From positions 20,242,908 to 20,306,907 of the forward strand of contig JARWKL010000002.1 of assembly GCA_029961685.1 (NCBI GenBank): a stretch of 64,000 nt of DNA, given 5' to 3'. The notes beneath the pieces were generated by a model. It searched no databases. It had not been told where the DNA came from and was given only the letters and a program-made list of their open reading frames with translations. Position 1 is the stretch's first letter, and every line of letters begins with the position of its first letter. Both the position numbers and the translations under genes were made by a program. This document shows positions 24,108 through 36,148 of this stretch, piece after piece. The DNA comes from Aristolochia californica. Taxonomy: Eukaryota > Streptophyta > Magnoliopsida > Piperales > Aristolochiaceae.

Positions 24108-27100
24108 GAAGTCTCTTTACTATAAAATTCCTACAAGCTATTAGGGGGTTGTACTAGTGGAATTTCCTAAACATGGATAACAAAACCTTGGAGTTCGTTT
24201 TTAGTGCGTGAAATAATTTTTTTCTCTTACATTTATTATAGTTTTCAAATTTTTTTGAATACATGAAGTCTAAAATTTACTTTTTGTCACGATCTATTTG
24301 CCTTATATCTTTTTTGTTTAGGAGAGATATGGGAGAGTGAAAACTGAAGTTTGGATCTGAAAAAACAATTTGAACATCCAAAATGGAAATGGACAAATAC
24401 TGTGAGAGATAATTCCAAAAAGTATCTGTGATTATTCAGGATAGGCAAAAAGTGGGTTGTTTGGATCTAGTAAATATCCAACCACACGTTAACTTGAGAA
24501 TTTAATTTTTTTTACTCCTTACATTTTTTGATCATTAGGTCATTTGCATCCTCAACATGTTTCTGGCATGCATATCCACCTCATTTAAAACATGTTAGGA
24601 TCAGTTAGAAGTCTCTTTCCAATACAATTCCACCAAGCTATTAGGGGTTGTACTAGAGGAATATCCCAAACATGGAGAACAAAACTTTGGAGTTCATTTT
24701 TAGTGCGTGAAATAATTTTTTGTACTTACATTTATTATAAATCTTTTTGCATACATGAACTCTAAAATTTTTATTTTGTTGTGTTCTATTTGCGTTATAT
24801 CTTTTTTGTTTATGAGAAAAAAGGGAGAGTGAAAACTCAAGTTTGGATATGAAAAAAATTTGAACATCCAAAATGGAAATGCACTAATGCTGAGAAAGAT
24901 AATTCCATAAAGTGTTTCTGATTTTTTAGGAAAGGCAAAAAGTGTGTAGTTTCGCTCTGGTAAATATCCAACCACACGTTAACTTGAGAATTTAATTTTT
25001 TCTACTCCTTGAAATTTTTGGATCATTAGGTCACTTGCATCCTCAACATGTTTCTGGCTTGCATATCCACTACATTTAAAACATGTTAGGATCAGTTAGA
25101 AGTCTCTTTCCTATAAAATTCCACCAAGCTATTAGGGGGTTCTACTAGTGGAATTTTCCGAACATGGATAACAAAACATTGGAGTTCATTTTTAGTGCGA
25201 GAAATAATTTTCTTCACTTACCTTTATTATTGTTTTCAATTTTTTTTCATACATGAACTCTAAAATTTTCATTTTGTTGCGATCTATTTGCCTTATATCA
25301 TTTTTCATTATGAGAAAAATGGGAGAGTGAAAACTCAAGTTTGGATTTGAAAAAAAATTTGAGCATCCAAAATGGAAATGCACAAATGCTGAGGGAGATA
25401 ATTCCAAAAAGTATCTGTGATTTTTAAGGATAGGCAAAAAGAGGGTTGTTTGGCTCATGTAAATATCCAACCACTCGTTAACTTGAGAATTTAATTTTTT
25501 CTACTCCTTGAAATTTTGGATCATGAAGTCACTTGCATCCTCAACATGTTTCTACATGAATATCTACCACATTTAAAACATGTAAGGGTCAGTTAGAAGT
25601 CTCTTTCCTTTAAAATTCCTCCAAGCTAATTAGGGGGTTGTACAAGTGGAATTTCCCAAACATGGATAACAAAACTTTGGAGTTCATTTTTTCTGCATGA
25701 AATAATTTTCTTCACTTACATTTATTATAATTTTCAATTTTTTTTGCATACATGAACTCTAAAATTTGGATTTTGTTGCGATCTATTTGCCTTATATCTT
25801 TTTTGTGTACGAGAAAAATGGGAGAGTGAAAACTCAAGTTTGGATCTGAAAAAAAAAATTTGAACATCAAAAATGGAAATGCACAATTGCTGAGAGAGAG
25901 TTCCAAAACGTATCTGTGATTTTTAAGGATAGGTAAAAAGTGGGTTGTTTGGCTCTGGTAAATATCCAACCACACGTTAACTTGAGAATTTAATATTTTT
26001 ACTCGTTGAAATTTGTGGATCATTAGGTCACTTGCATCCTCAACAAGTTTCTGGCATGCATATCCTCCACATTTAAAACATGTTAGGATTAGTTAGAAGT
26101 TTCTTTCCTTTAAAATTCCACCAAGCTATTAGGGGGTTGTACTAGTGGAATTTCCCAAACATGGACAACAAAACTTTGGAGTTCATTTTTAGTGCGTGAA
26201 ATAATTTTCTTCACTTACATTAAATATAATTTTTTTTTGCATACATGAAATCAAAAATTTTCATTTTGTTGCGATCTATTTGCCATATATCATTTTTGTT
26301 TATGGGAAAAATGGGAGAGTGAAAACTCAAGTTTCGATCTGAAACAAAACTTTGAACATCCAAAAAGGAAATGCACAAATGCTGAGAGCGATAATTCCAA
26401 AAAGTATCTGTGATTTTTATGGATAGGCAAAAAAAGGGTTGTTTGGCTCTAGAAAATATCCAACCACACGTTAACTTGACAATTTAATTTTTTCTACGCC
26501 TTGAAATTTTTGGATCATTAGGTCACTTTCATCCTCAACATGTTTCTGGCATGCATATCCACCACATTTAAAACATGTAAGGCTCAATTACAAGTCTCTT
26601 TCCTTTAAAATTCCACCAAGCTAATTAGGGGGTTGTTCTAGTGGAATTTGCCAAACATGCATAACAAAACTTTGGAGTTCATTTTTAGTGCGTGAAATAA
26701 TTTTCTTCACTTACATTTATTATAGTTTTCAATTTTTTTTGCAAACATGAACTCTAAATTTTTCATTTTGTTGCAATCTATTTGCCTTATATCTTTTCTT
26801 TTACGAGATAAATGGGGGAGTGAAAAGTCAAGTTTGGATCTGAAAAAAATTTGAACATCCAAAATGGAAAAGCACATATGCTGAGAGAGGTGATTCCAAA
26901 AAGTATCTGTGATTTTTAAGGATAGGCAAAAAGTTGGTTGTTTGGCTCAGGTAAATATCCAACCCCAAGTTAACTTGAGAATTTAATTTTTTTTACTCCT
27001 TCAAATTTTTGGATCATTAGGTAACTTGCACCCTCAACATGTTTCTGGCATGCATATCCACCACATTTAAAACATGTTAGGATCAGTTAGAAGTCTCTTT

Positions 27101-30036
27101 CCTATAAAATTCCACCATGCTATTAGTGGGTTGTACTAGTGGAATTTCCCAAACATGGATAACAAAACTTTGGAATTCATTTTTTGTGCGTGAAACAATT
27201 TTCTTCACTTACATTTATTATAATTTTTTTTTGCATACATGAACTCTAAAATTTTCATTTTGTTGCGATCAATTTCCCTTAGATCATTTTGGTTTACGAG
27301 AAAAATGGGAAAGTGAAAACTCAGGTTTGGCTCTGAAAATAAATTTGAACATCCGAAATGGAAATGCACAAATGCTGAGAGACTTAATTCCAAAAAGTAT
27401 CTGTGATTTTTAAGGATAGGCAAAAAGTGGGTTGTTTGGCTCTGGTAAATATCCTGCCACACGTTAACTTGAGATTTTAATTTTTTCTACTCCTTGAAAT
27501 TTTTGGATCATTAGGTCACTTGCATCCTCAACATGTTTCTGGCAAGCTTATCCACCACATATAAAACAAGTTAGGATCAGTTAGAAGTCGCTTTCCTATA
27601 AAATTCTACCAAGCTATTAGTGGGTTGTACTAGAGCAATTTCCCAAACATGGATAACAAAACTTTGGAGTTCATTTTTAGTGCGTCAAATAATTTTCTTC
27701 ACTTACATTTTTTTAAATTTTTTTTGCATACATGAACTCTAAAATTTTCATTTTGATGCGATCTATTTGCCTTATATCTTTTTTGTTTACGACAAAAATA
27801 GGAGAGTGAAAACTCAAGTTTGGATCTGAAAAAAAAAAATTGAACTTCAATATTGAAAATGCACAAATGCTGAGAGAGATAATTCCAAAAAGTATATGTG
27901 ATTTTTAAGGATAGGCAAAATGTGGGTTGTTTGGCTCTGGTAAATATCAAACCGCACATTAACTTGAGAATTTTATTTTTTCTACTCTTTCAAATTTTTG
28001 GATCATTACGTCACTTACACCCTCAAAATGTTTGTGGCATGCATATCCAACACATTTAAAACATATTATGATCAGTTAGAAGCCACTTTCCTATAAAATT
28101 CCACCAAGCTATTAGGGGGCTGTACTAGTGGAATTTCCCAAACATGGATAACCAAACTTTGGAGTTCATTTGTAGTGCGTGAAATAATTTTCTTCACTTA
28201 CATTTATTATAGTTTTCAAATTTTTTTGCATACATGAACTCTAAAATTTTCAGTTTTTTGCGATCTATTTGCTTTATATATCTTTTTTGTTTACGAAAAA
28301 AATGGGAGAGTGCAAACTCTTGTTTGGATATGAAAAAAATATGTACATCCAAAATGGAAATGCACAAATGCTGAGAGAGATAATTCCAAAAAGTATCTAT
28401 GATTTTTAAGGATAGGCAAAAAGTAGGTTGTTTGGCTCTGGTAAATATCCAAACACACGTTAACTTGAGAATTTAATTTTTTCTACTACTTGAAATTTTT
28501 GGTGGATTAGGTATCTTGCATCCTCAACATGTTTCTGGCATGCATATCCACTACATTTAAAACATGTTAGGATCAGTTAGAAGTCTCTTTCCTATAAAAT
28601 TCCACCAAGCTATTAGGGGGTTGTACTAGTGGAATTTCCCAAACATGGATAACAAAGCTTTGGAGTTCATTTTTAGATCGAGAAATAATTTTCTGCACTT
28701 TCATTTATTATAGTTTTCAAATTTTTTTGCATGCATGAACTCTAAAAATTTTATCTTTTTGCGATCTATTTGCCTTATATCTTTTTTGTTTACGAGAAAA
28801 ATGGGAGGGCGAAAACTCAAGTTTGGATCAGAAAAAAAATTTGAACATCCAAAATGGAAATGCAAAAATACTGAGAGGGATAATTATAAAAAGTATCTAT
28901 GATTTTTAAGGATAGGTAAAAAGTGCGTTGTTTGGATGTGGTAAATTTCCATCCACACGTTAACGAGAGAATTTATTTTTTTCTACTCGAAATTTTTGGA
29001 TCATTAGGTGACTTAGCATCCTCAACTTGTTTCTAGCATGCATATCCACCACATTTAAAACATGTTAGGATAAGTTAGAAGTCTCTTTCCAATAAAATTC
29101 ATCCAAGCTATTAGGGGGTTGTACTAGTGGAATTTCCAAAACATGGATAATAAAACTATGGAGTTCATTTGTAGTGCGTGAAATAATTTTCTTAACTCAC
29201 ATTTACTATAGATTTCAATTTTTTTTATACATGAACTCTAAAATTTTCTTTTTGTTGCGATCTATTTGCCGTATATCTTTTTTGTTTACAAGAAAAATGG
29301 GAGAGTGAAAACTCAAGTTTGGTTATGAAAAAAAATTGAACATCCAAAATGGAATTGCACAAATGCTAAGAGAGATAATTCCAAAAAAATTATGTGACTT
29401 TTAAGGATAGGCAAAAAGTGGGTTGTTTGGCTCTGGTAAATATCCAACCACACGTTAAATTGAGAATTTAATTTTTTCTACTCCTTGAAATTTTTAGATC
29501 ATTGGGTCACTTGCATCCTCAACATGTTTCTGGCAAGCATAACCCGCACATTTAAAACATGTTAGGATCAGTTAGAAGTCGCTTTCCTAAAAAATTCTAC
29601 CAAGCTATTAGGGGGTAGTACTAGTGGAATTTCCCAAACATGGACAACAAAACATTGGAGTTTATTTTTAGTGCATGAAATAATTTTTTCATACATGAAC
29701 TCTAAAATTTTCATTTTGTTGCGATCTATTTGCTTTATATCTTTTTTGTTTACAAGAAAAATGGGAGAGTGAAAACTCAAGTTTGGATCTGAAAACAAAT
29801 TTGAACATAAAAAATTGTAATGCACAATTGTTGAGAGAGATAATTCGAAATTGTATCTGTGATTTTGAAGGATAGGCACAAAGTGGGTTGTTTAGCTCTG
29901 GTAAATAACCAACCACACGTTAACTTGAGAATTTAATTTTTTCTACTCAAAATTTTTGGTTCATTAAGTTACTTGCATCCTCAACTTGTTTCTGGCATGC
30001 ATATCCACCACATTTAAAACATGTTAGGATCAGTTA
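24108..30036 (+). repeat. Monomer block with five-G box variant; local two- and four-monomer echoes
   Basis: Landmarks fall at 24108, 24608, 25099, 25596, 26096, 26591, 27090, 27584, 28079, 28580, 29078 and 29575. Most monomers here read ctattagggggttg where other left-arm monomers have four G. Two echoes are visible. The variant catgtaagg followed by ctaattagggggttg occurs at 25596 and again at 26591 (offset 995). The variant ggcaagc followed by gaagtcgctttcc occurs at 27584 and 29575 (offset 1991). The last monomer has only 462 bp to the next landmark because about 36 bp are missing near 29685, where two T-runs have been joined. Confidence 0.82.
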
Positions 30037-30869
30037 GAAGTATCTTTCCTATAAATATTTTTCTTCACTTACATTTATTATAGTATTCAAATTTTTTGCA
30101 TACATGAACTCTTAAATTTTCATTTCATTGCGATCTAATAGCCTTATATCTTTTTTGTTTACGAGAAAAATGGGGGAGTGAAAACTCAAGGTTGGATCTG
30201 AAAAAAAAATTAGAACATCCAAAATGAAAATGCACAAATGCTAAGAGAGATAATTCCAAAAAGTATCTGTGATTTTTAAGGATAGCCAAAAAGTGGGTTG
30301 TTTGGCTATGTTAAATATCCAACCACACGTTTCCAGCTTGCATATCCACCACATTTAAAACATGTTAGGATCAGTAAGAAGTCTCTTTCTTATAAAATTC
30401 CACCAAGCTATTAGGGTTTGTACTAGTGGAATTTCCCAAACATGGATAAACAAACTTTTGTGTTCATTTTTAGTACGTGAAATAATTTTCTTCACTGACA
30501 TTTATTATAGTTTTCAAATTTTTTTGCATTCATGAACTCTAAAATTTTCATTTTGTTGCGATCTATTTGCCATATAACTTTTTTGTTTACGAGCAAAATG
30601 GGAGAGTGAAAACTCAAGTTTCAATCTGAAAAAAAAAATCCAAACTGGAAATGCACAAATGCTGAGAGAGATAATTCCAAAAAGTATCTGCGATTTTTAA
30701 CGGTAGGCCAAAAGTGGGTTGTTTGGCTCTGGTAAATATCCAACCACACGTTAACTTCAGAATTTAATTTTTTCTACTCCTAAAATTTTTGGATCATTAG
30801 GTCACTTGCATCCTCAACATGTTTCTGGCATGCACATCCACCACAATTAAAACATGTTAGGATCAATGA
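30037..30869 (+). repeat. Doubly deleted monomer (341 bp) and its neighbour
   Basis: Landmarks at 30037 and 30378 are only 341 bp apart. Two losses explain this. Near 30056, cctataaat runs directly into atttttcttcac, removing about 85 bp that includes the gtggaatttccc box. Near 30333, ccaaccacacgtt joins to tccagcttgcatatcc, removing about 72 bp that includes the ggatcattaggtcac box. The next monomer (30378 to 30870) is full length at 492 bp. The second junction has the same endpoints as the one at 34252. Confidence 0.85.
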
Positions 30870-33800
30870 GAAGTATCTTTCCCATAAAATTCCACCAAGC
30901 TATTACGGGTTGTCCTAGTGGAATTTCCCAAACAAGGATAACAAAACTTTGGAGTTCATTTTTAGTGCGTGAAATAATTTTCTTCACTTGCATTTATTGT
31001 ATTTTTCAATTTTTTTTGCATACATGAACTCTAAAATTTTCATTTTCTTGTGATCTGTTTGCTTTATATCTTTTTTTTTACGAGAAAAATGGGAGAGTGA
31101 AAACTTTAGTTTGGTTCTGAAAATAAATTTGAACATACAAAAAGGAAATGCACAAATGCTGAGAGAGATAATTCCAAATGGTATCTGTGAATTTTAAGGA
31201 TAGGCAAAAAGAGGGTTGTTTGGCTCTGGTAAACATCCAACCACAAGTTAACTTGAGAATTTTATTTTTTCTACTCCTTGAAATTTTTGGATCATTAGGT
31301 TACTTGCATCCTCAACATGTTTCTGGGATGCATATCCACTACGCTTAAAACATGTTAGGATCAGTTAGAAGTCTCTTTCCTATAAAATTGCACCAAGCTA
31401 TTATTAGGTGTTGTTCTAGTGGAATTTCCCAAACATGGATAACAAAACTATGGAGTTCATTTTTAGTGCGTGAAATAATTTTCTTCACTTACATTTATTA
31501 TCGTTTTCAATTTTTTTTGCATACATGGACACTAAAATTTTCATTTTGTTGCGATCTATTTACCTTATATCCTTTTTGTTTAAGAGAAAAAGGGGAGATT
31601 GAAACTCAAGTTTGGAGCTAAAAAACAAATTTGATCATCCAACATGGAAATGCACAAATGCTGGGAGACATAATTCCTATAAGTATCTGTGATTTTTAAG
31701 GATTAGCAAAAAGTGGGTTGTTTGGCTCATGTAAATATCCAACCACACGTTAACTTGAGAATTTAATTTTTTCTACTCCTTGACATTTTTCGATCATTAG
31801 GTCACTTGCATCCTCAACATGTTTCTGCCATGCATATCCACCACATTTAAAACATGTTAGGATCAGTTAGAAGTCTCTTTCCTATAAAATTCCACCAAGC
31901 TATTAGGGGTTGTACTAGTAGAATTTCCCAAACATGGATAACAAAACATTGAAGTTCATTTTTAGTGTGTGAAATAATTTTCTTCACTTACATTTATTAT
32001 AGTTTTCAAATTTTTTTGCCTATGTGAACTCTAAAATATTCATTTTGAGGCGATCTATTTGCTTTATATCTTTTTAGTTTACGAGAAAAATGGATCAGTG
32101 AAAACTCAAGTTTGGATCTGAAAAAAAATTTGAACATCCAAAATGGAAAAGCACAAATGCTGAGAGAGATAATTTCAAAAGGTATCTGTGATTTTTAAGG
32201 ATAGGAAAAAAGTGGGTTGTTTGGCACTGGTAAGTATCCAACCACACGTTAACTACAGAGTCTAATTTTTTCTACACCATGAAATTTTTGGATCATTAGG
32301 TTACTTGCATCCTCAACATGTTTCTTGCATCCATATCCACCACGCTTAAAACATGTTAGGATCAGTTAGAAGTCTCTTTCCTATAAAATTCCACCAAGCT
32401 ATTATTAGGGGGTTGTACTAGTGAAATTTTCCAAACATGGATATCAAAACATTGGAGTTCCTTTTAGTGCGTTAAATAATTTTTTCACTTACATTCATAA
32501 TAGTTTTAAATTTTTTTTGCATACATGAACTCTAAAATTTTCATTTTGTTGCGATCTATTTGCCTGATATCTTTTTTGCTTACGAGAAAAAAAGGAAGAT
32601 TGAAAACTCAAGTTTGGACCTATAACAAAATTTGATCATCCAAAATGGAAATGCACAAATGTTGAGAGAGATAATTCCAAAAAGTATCTGTGATTTTTAA
32701 GGATAGGCAAAAAGTGGGTTGTTTGGCTCATGTAAATATCCAACCACACGTTAACTTGAGAATTTAATTTTTTCTACTCCTTGAAGTTTTTGGAACATTA
32801 GGTCACTTGCATCCTCAACATGTTTCTGGCAGGCATATCCACCACATTTAAAACATTTTAGGATCAGTTAGAAGTCTCTTTCTAATAAAATTCCACCAAG
32901 CTATTAGGGGTTGTACTAGTAGAATTTCCCAAACATGGATAACAAAACTTTGGAGTTAATTTTTAGTGCGTGAAATAATTTTCTTCACTTAAATTTATTA
33001 TTGTTTTCAATTTTTTTTGCATACATGAACTCTAAAATATTCATTTTGTAGCGATCTATTTGCCTTATATCTTTTTGGTTAACGAGAAAAATGGAAGAGT
33101 GAAAATTCAAGTTTGGATCTGAAAAAAAAATTTGAACTTCCAAAATGGAAATGCACAAATGCTAAGAGAGATAATTTCAAAAGGTATTTGTGATTTTTAA
33201 GGATAGGAAAAAAGTGGGTTGTTTGGCACTGGTAAGTATCCAACCACACGTTAACTAGAGAATTTAATTTTTTCTACTCGTTGAAATTTTTGGATCATTA
33301 GGTCACTTGCATCCTCAACATGTTTCTAGCATGCATATCCACCACGCTTAAAACATGTTAGGATCAGTTAGAAGTCTCTTTCCTATAAATTCCACCAAGC
33401 TATTATTTGGGGGTTGTACTAGTGGAATTTCCCAAACATGGAGAACAAAACTTTGGAGTTCATTTTTAGTGTGTGAAATAATTTTTTTCACTTACATTTA
33501 TTATAGTTTTTAATTTTTTTTGCATACATGAACTCTAAAATTTTCATTTTGTTGCGATCTCTTTGCCTTATATCTTTTTTGTTTACGAGAAAAATGGGAG
33601 AGTGAAATCTCTAATTTGGATCTGAAAAAAAATTTGAACATCCAAAATGGAAATGTACAAATGCTGAGAGAGATAATTCCAAAAAGTATCTGTGATTTTT
33701 TAGGATGGGCAAAAAGTGGGTTGTTTGGCTCTGGTAAATATCCAACCACATGTTAACTTGAGAATTTAATTTTTTCTACTCCTAGAAATTTTTGGATCAT

Positions 33801-34299
33801 TAAGTCACTTGCATCTTCAACATGTTTCTGGCATGCATATCCACCACAATTAAAACATGTTAGGATCAGTTAGAAGTCTCTTTCCTATAAAAGTCCACCA
33901 AGCTATTAGGGGTTGTACTAATAGAATTTCCCAAACATGGAAAACAAAACTTTGGAGTTCATTTTTACTGCGTGAAATAATTTTCTTCACTTAAATTTAT
34001 TATAGTTTTCAAATTTTTTTGCATACATGAAGTCTAAAATTTTCATTTTGTTGCGATCTATTTGCCATATATCTTTTTTATTTGCGAGAAAAATGGGAGA
34101 GTGAAAACTTAAATTTGGATCTGAAAAAAAATTTTAACATCCAAAATGGAAATGCACAAATGCTGAGAGAGATAATTCCAAAAAGTATCTGTGATTTTTT
34201 AGGATAGGTAAAAAGTGGGTTGTTTAGCTCTGGTAAATATCCAACCACACGTTTCTGGCATGCATATCCACCAAATTTATAAAATGTTAGGATCAGTTA
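30870..34299 (+). repeat. Two-monomer (A/B) higher-order repeat, ~1001 bp
   Basis: Landmarks at 31368, 32369 and 33371 (type A) and 30870, 31870, 32871 and 33873 (type B) are each 1000-1002 bp apart. Type A is preceded by ccacgcttaaaac and followed by the longer box ctattatt (31401, 32400 and 33403). Type B is preceded by ccacatttaaaac or ccacaattaaaac, has the plain ctattagg box, and from the second B copy on reads gtactagtag or gtactaatag instead of gtactagtgg (31912, 32913 and 33914). A further pair of A/B markers is aaaaggtat with ggcactggtaagtatcc at about 32180-32240 and 33180-33240. The last B monomer is cut to 427 bp by the deletion at 34252. Confidence 0.92.
34240..34265 (+). repeat. 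Internal deletion (~72 bp) joining cacacgtt to tctggcatgc
   Basis: The normal monomer has about 72 bp between ccaaccacacgtt and tctggcatgcat. This interval includes the ggatcattaggtcac box. Here the two are joined directly, giving a 427-bp landmark spacing (33873 to 34300). Both endpoints carry gtt, so the junction could have formed by short-homology recombination. The deletion at 30333 has the same endpoints. Confidence 0.85.
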
Positions 34300-35857
34300 G
34301 AAGTCTGTTTCCTTTAAAATTCCACCAAGCTATTCGGGGTTGTACTAGTGGAATTGCCCAAACATGGATAACAAAACTTTGGAGTTCATTTCTAATGCGT
34401 GAAATAAATTTCTTCACTTAAATTTATTATAGTTTTCAAATTATGTTGCATACGTGAAGTCAAAAATTTTCTTTTTGTTACCTTACATCTTTTTTGTTTA
34501 TGAGGAAAATGGGAGAGTGAAAACTCATGTTTGGATCTGAAAAAAAATTGAACATCCAAAATGGAAATGCACAAATGTTGAGAGAGATAATTCCAAAAAG
34601 TATATGTGATTTTAAAGGATAGGCAAAAAGTAGGTTGTTTGGCTCTGGTAAATATCCATCCATACGTTAACTTGAGTATTTTATTTTTTCTATTCCTTGA
34701 AGTTTTTGGTTCCTTAGGTCACTTGCATCCTCAATAGTTTTCTGGCATGCATATCCACCACATTTAAAACTTGTTAGGATCAATTAGAAGTCTCTTTCCT
34801 ATAAAATTCCACCAAGCTTTTAATGGGTTGTACTAGTGGAATTTCCAAAACATGGATAACAAAACTTTGGAGTTTATTTTTAGCGCATGAAATAATTTTT
34901 TTCACTTACATTTATTATAGTTTTCCAAAAAAATTTCATATAGGAACTCTAAAATTTTCATTTTGTTGCGATTTATTTGCCTTATATCTGTTTAGTTTAC
35001 GAGAAAAATGGAACAGTGAAAACTCAAGTTTGGACCTGAAAAAAAATGGGAGTGTGAAAACTCTACTTTGGATCTAAAAAAAAATTAAACATCCAAAATG
35101 GAAATGCACAAATGCTGAGAGAGATAATTCCAAAAAGTATCTGTGATTTTTAAGGAGAGGAAAAAAGCGGGTTGTTTGGCTCTAGTAAATATACAACCAA
35201 ATGTTAACTTGAGAATTTAATTTTTTCTACTCCTTGAAATTTTTGGATCATTAGGTCACTTGCATCCTCAACTTGTTTCTGCCATGCATATCCACCACAT
35301 TTAAAACATGTTAGGATAAGTTAGAAGTATCTTTCCTATAAAATTCCACCTAGCTATTAGGGGGTTGTACTAGTGGAATTTCCCAAACACGGATAACAAA
35401 ACTTTGGAGTCCATTTTTAGAGCGCGAAATAATTTTCTTCCGTTACATTTATTATAATTTTCAAATTTTTTTGCAAACATGAATACTAAAATTTTCATTT
35501 TGTTGCAATCTATTTGCCTTGTATCTTTTTTGTTTACGAGAAAAATGGGAGAGTGAAAACTCAAATTTGGATATGAAAAAAAATTTGAACATCCAAAATG
35601 GAAATGCACAAATGCTGAGAGAGATAATTCCAAAAAGTACCTGTGATTTTTAAGGATAGGCAAAATGTGGGTTGTTTGGCTCTTGTAAATATCCAACCAC
35701 ATGTTAACTAGAGAATTTAATTTTTTCTACTCCTTGAAATTTTCAGATCATTGGGTCACTCTCATCCTCAACATGTTTTTGGCATGAATATCCACCACAT
35801 TTAAAACATGTTAGGTTCAGTTAGAAGTCTTTTTCCTATAAAATTCCACCAAGCTAT
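34300..35857 (+). repeat. Last left-arm monomers before the inversion
   Basis: Landmarks are 34300, 34787, 35324 and 35824. The spacings of 487, 537 and 500 are irregular for the left arm. The 537-bp unit contains a 38-bp tandem duplication. These monomers are more divergent than those in the nearby A/B block. At about 34478 the gcgatctattt box is lost and ttgttaccttac appears instead. At 34734 caatagttttctgg replaces caacatgtttctgg. The final monomer is cut after ccaccaagctat, where the orientation flips. Confidence 0.87.
35004..35080 (+). repeat. 38-bp tandem duplication inside one monomer
   Basis: The segment beginning aaaaatgg, running through agtgaaaactc and ending near the tttgga-type word plus A-run, occurs twice in a row (about 35004-35041 and 35042-35080). 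The copies differ by several substitutions: gaacagtg against gagtgtg, ctcaag against ctctac, and gacct against gatct. The event is therefore not very recent, or the copies came from different monomers by unequal exchange. It accounts for the 537-bp spacing from 34787 to 35324. Confidence 0.85.
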
Positions 35858-35862
35858 CCTTA
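35850..35862. other. Inversion junction between the two array arms
   Basis: Left-arm sequence runs in order to ccaccaagctat. The next bases, ccttaaaaatc, belong to the opposite strand of the monomer, where the normal context is tttgcctatccttaaaaatc. Both partners contain ctat, which occupies 35854-35857, so the breakpoint cannot be placed more finely. The two break sites lie in different parts of the monomer, so this is not a symmetrical palindrome. Orientation stays inverted for the remaining 28 kb. Confidence 0.95.
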
Positions 35863-36148
35863 AAAATCTCAAATACTGTTCAAATTTTTTTTTCATATCC
35901 GAACTTGAGTTTTCACTCTCCCATTTTTCTCGTAAACAAAAAAGTTATCAGGCAAATAGATCGCAACAAAATGAAAATTTTATAGTTCATGTGTGTAAAA
36001 AAATTTGAAAACTATACTAAATTAGAGTGAAGAAAATTATTTAACGCACAAAAAATGAACTCCAAAGTTTTTTTTATCCATGTTTGGGAAATTCCACTAG
36101 TACAACCCCCTAATAATAGCTTGGTGGGATTTTATAGGAAAGAGATTT
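35858..36148 (-). repeat. First inverted monomer, partial and internally deleted
   Basis: Sequence starts in the middle of the monomer at the inversion. About 20 bases later, aaatactg joins directly to ttcaaattttt. The roughly 47 bp that normally follow (ggaattatctctctcag through ccattttggatg) are absent. The rest of the unit is ordinary, up to the landmark at 36149. A deletion this close to the inversion may belong to the same event. Confidence 0.85.

Larger units (their letters stand above)
1..35857 (+). repeat. Left arm of ~500-bp satellite array, all monomers in one orientation
   Basis: The landmark gaagtctc recurs 73 times here (first 431, last 35824), always on the + strand. Spacing is nearly always 491-502 bp. 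In monomer order, the recognisable words are: landmark, ccaccaagctattagg, gtggaatttcccaaac, ggagttcatttttag, aaataattttcttcac, catacatgaactc, gttgcgatctatttgcc, tttacgagaaaaatggg, gtgaaaactcaagtttgg, an A8-T3 tract, atccaaaatggaaatgc, gctgagagagataattcc, gatttttaaggataggc, gtgggttgtttggctctgg, aaatatccaaccacacg, gaatttaattttttctac, ggatcattaggtcacttgc, cctcaacatgtttctgg, catgcatatccaccac and aaacatgttaggatcag. No unrelated sequence interrupts the series. The strand label is arbitrary and only marks orientation relative to the right arm. I see no coding constraint. Cellular role is not shown by sequence; arrays of this kind are commonly pericentromeric, centromeric or subtelomeric heterochromatin. 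Confidence 0.97.

Noticed and set aside
30037..30378. Possible transposon or target-site duplication at the 341-bp monomer
   Set aside because: Both anomalies are losses within the monomer. No foreign sequence, terminal inverted repeat or target-site duplication is present.
35800..35920. Large perfect palindrome or hairpin element at the inversion
   Set aside because: The sequences on either side of 35854-35857 come from non-equivalent parts of the monomer and from different subfamilies, so they do not pair as a perfect palindrome at the junction.
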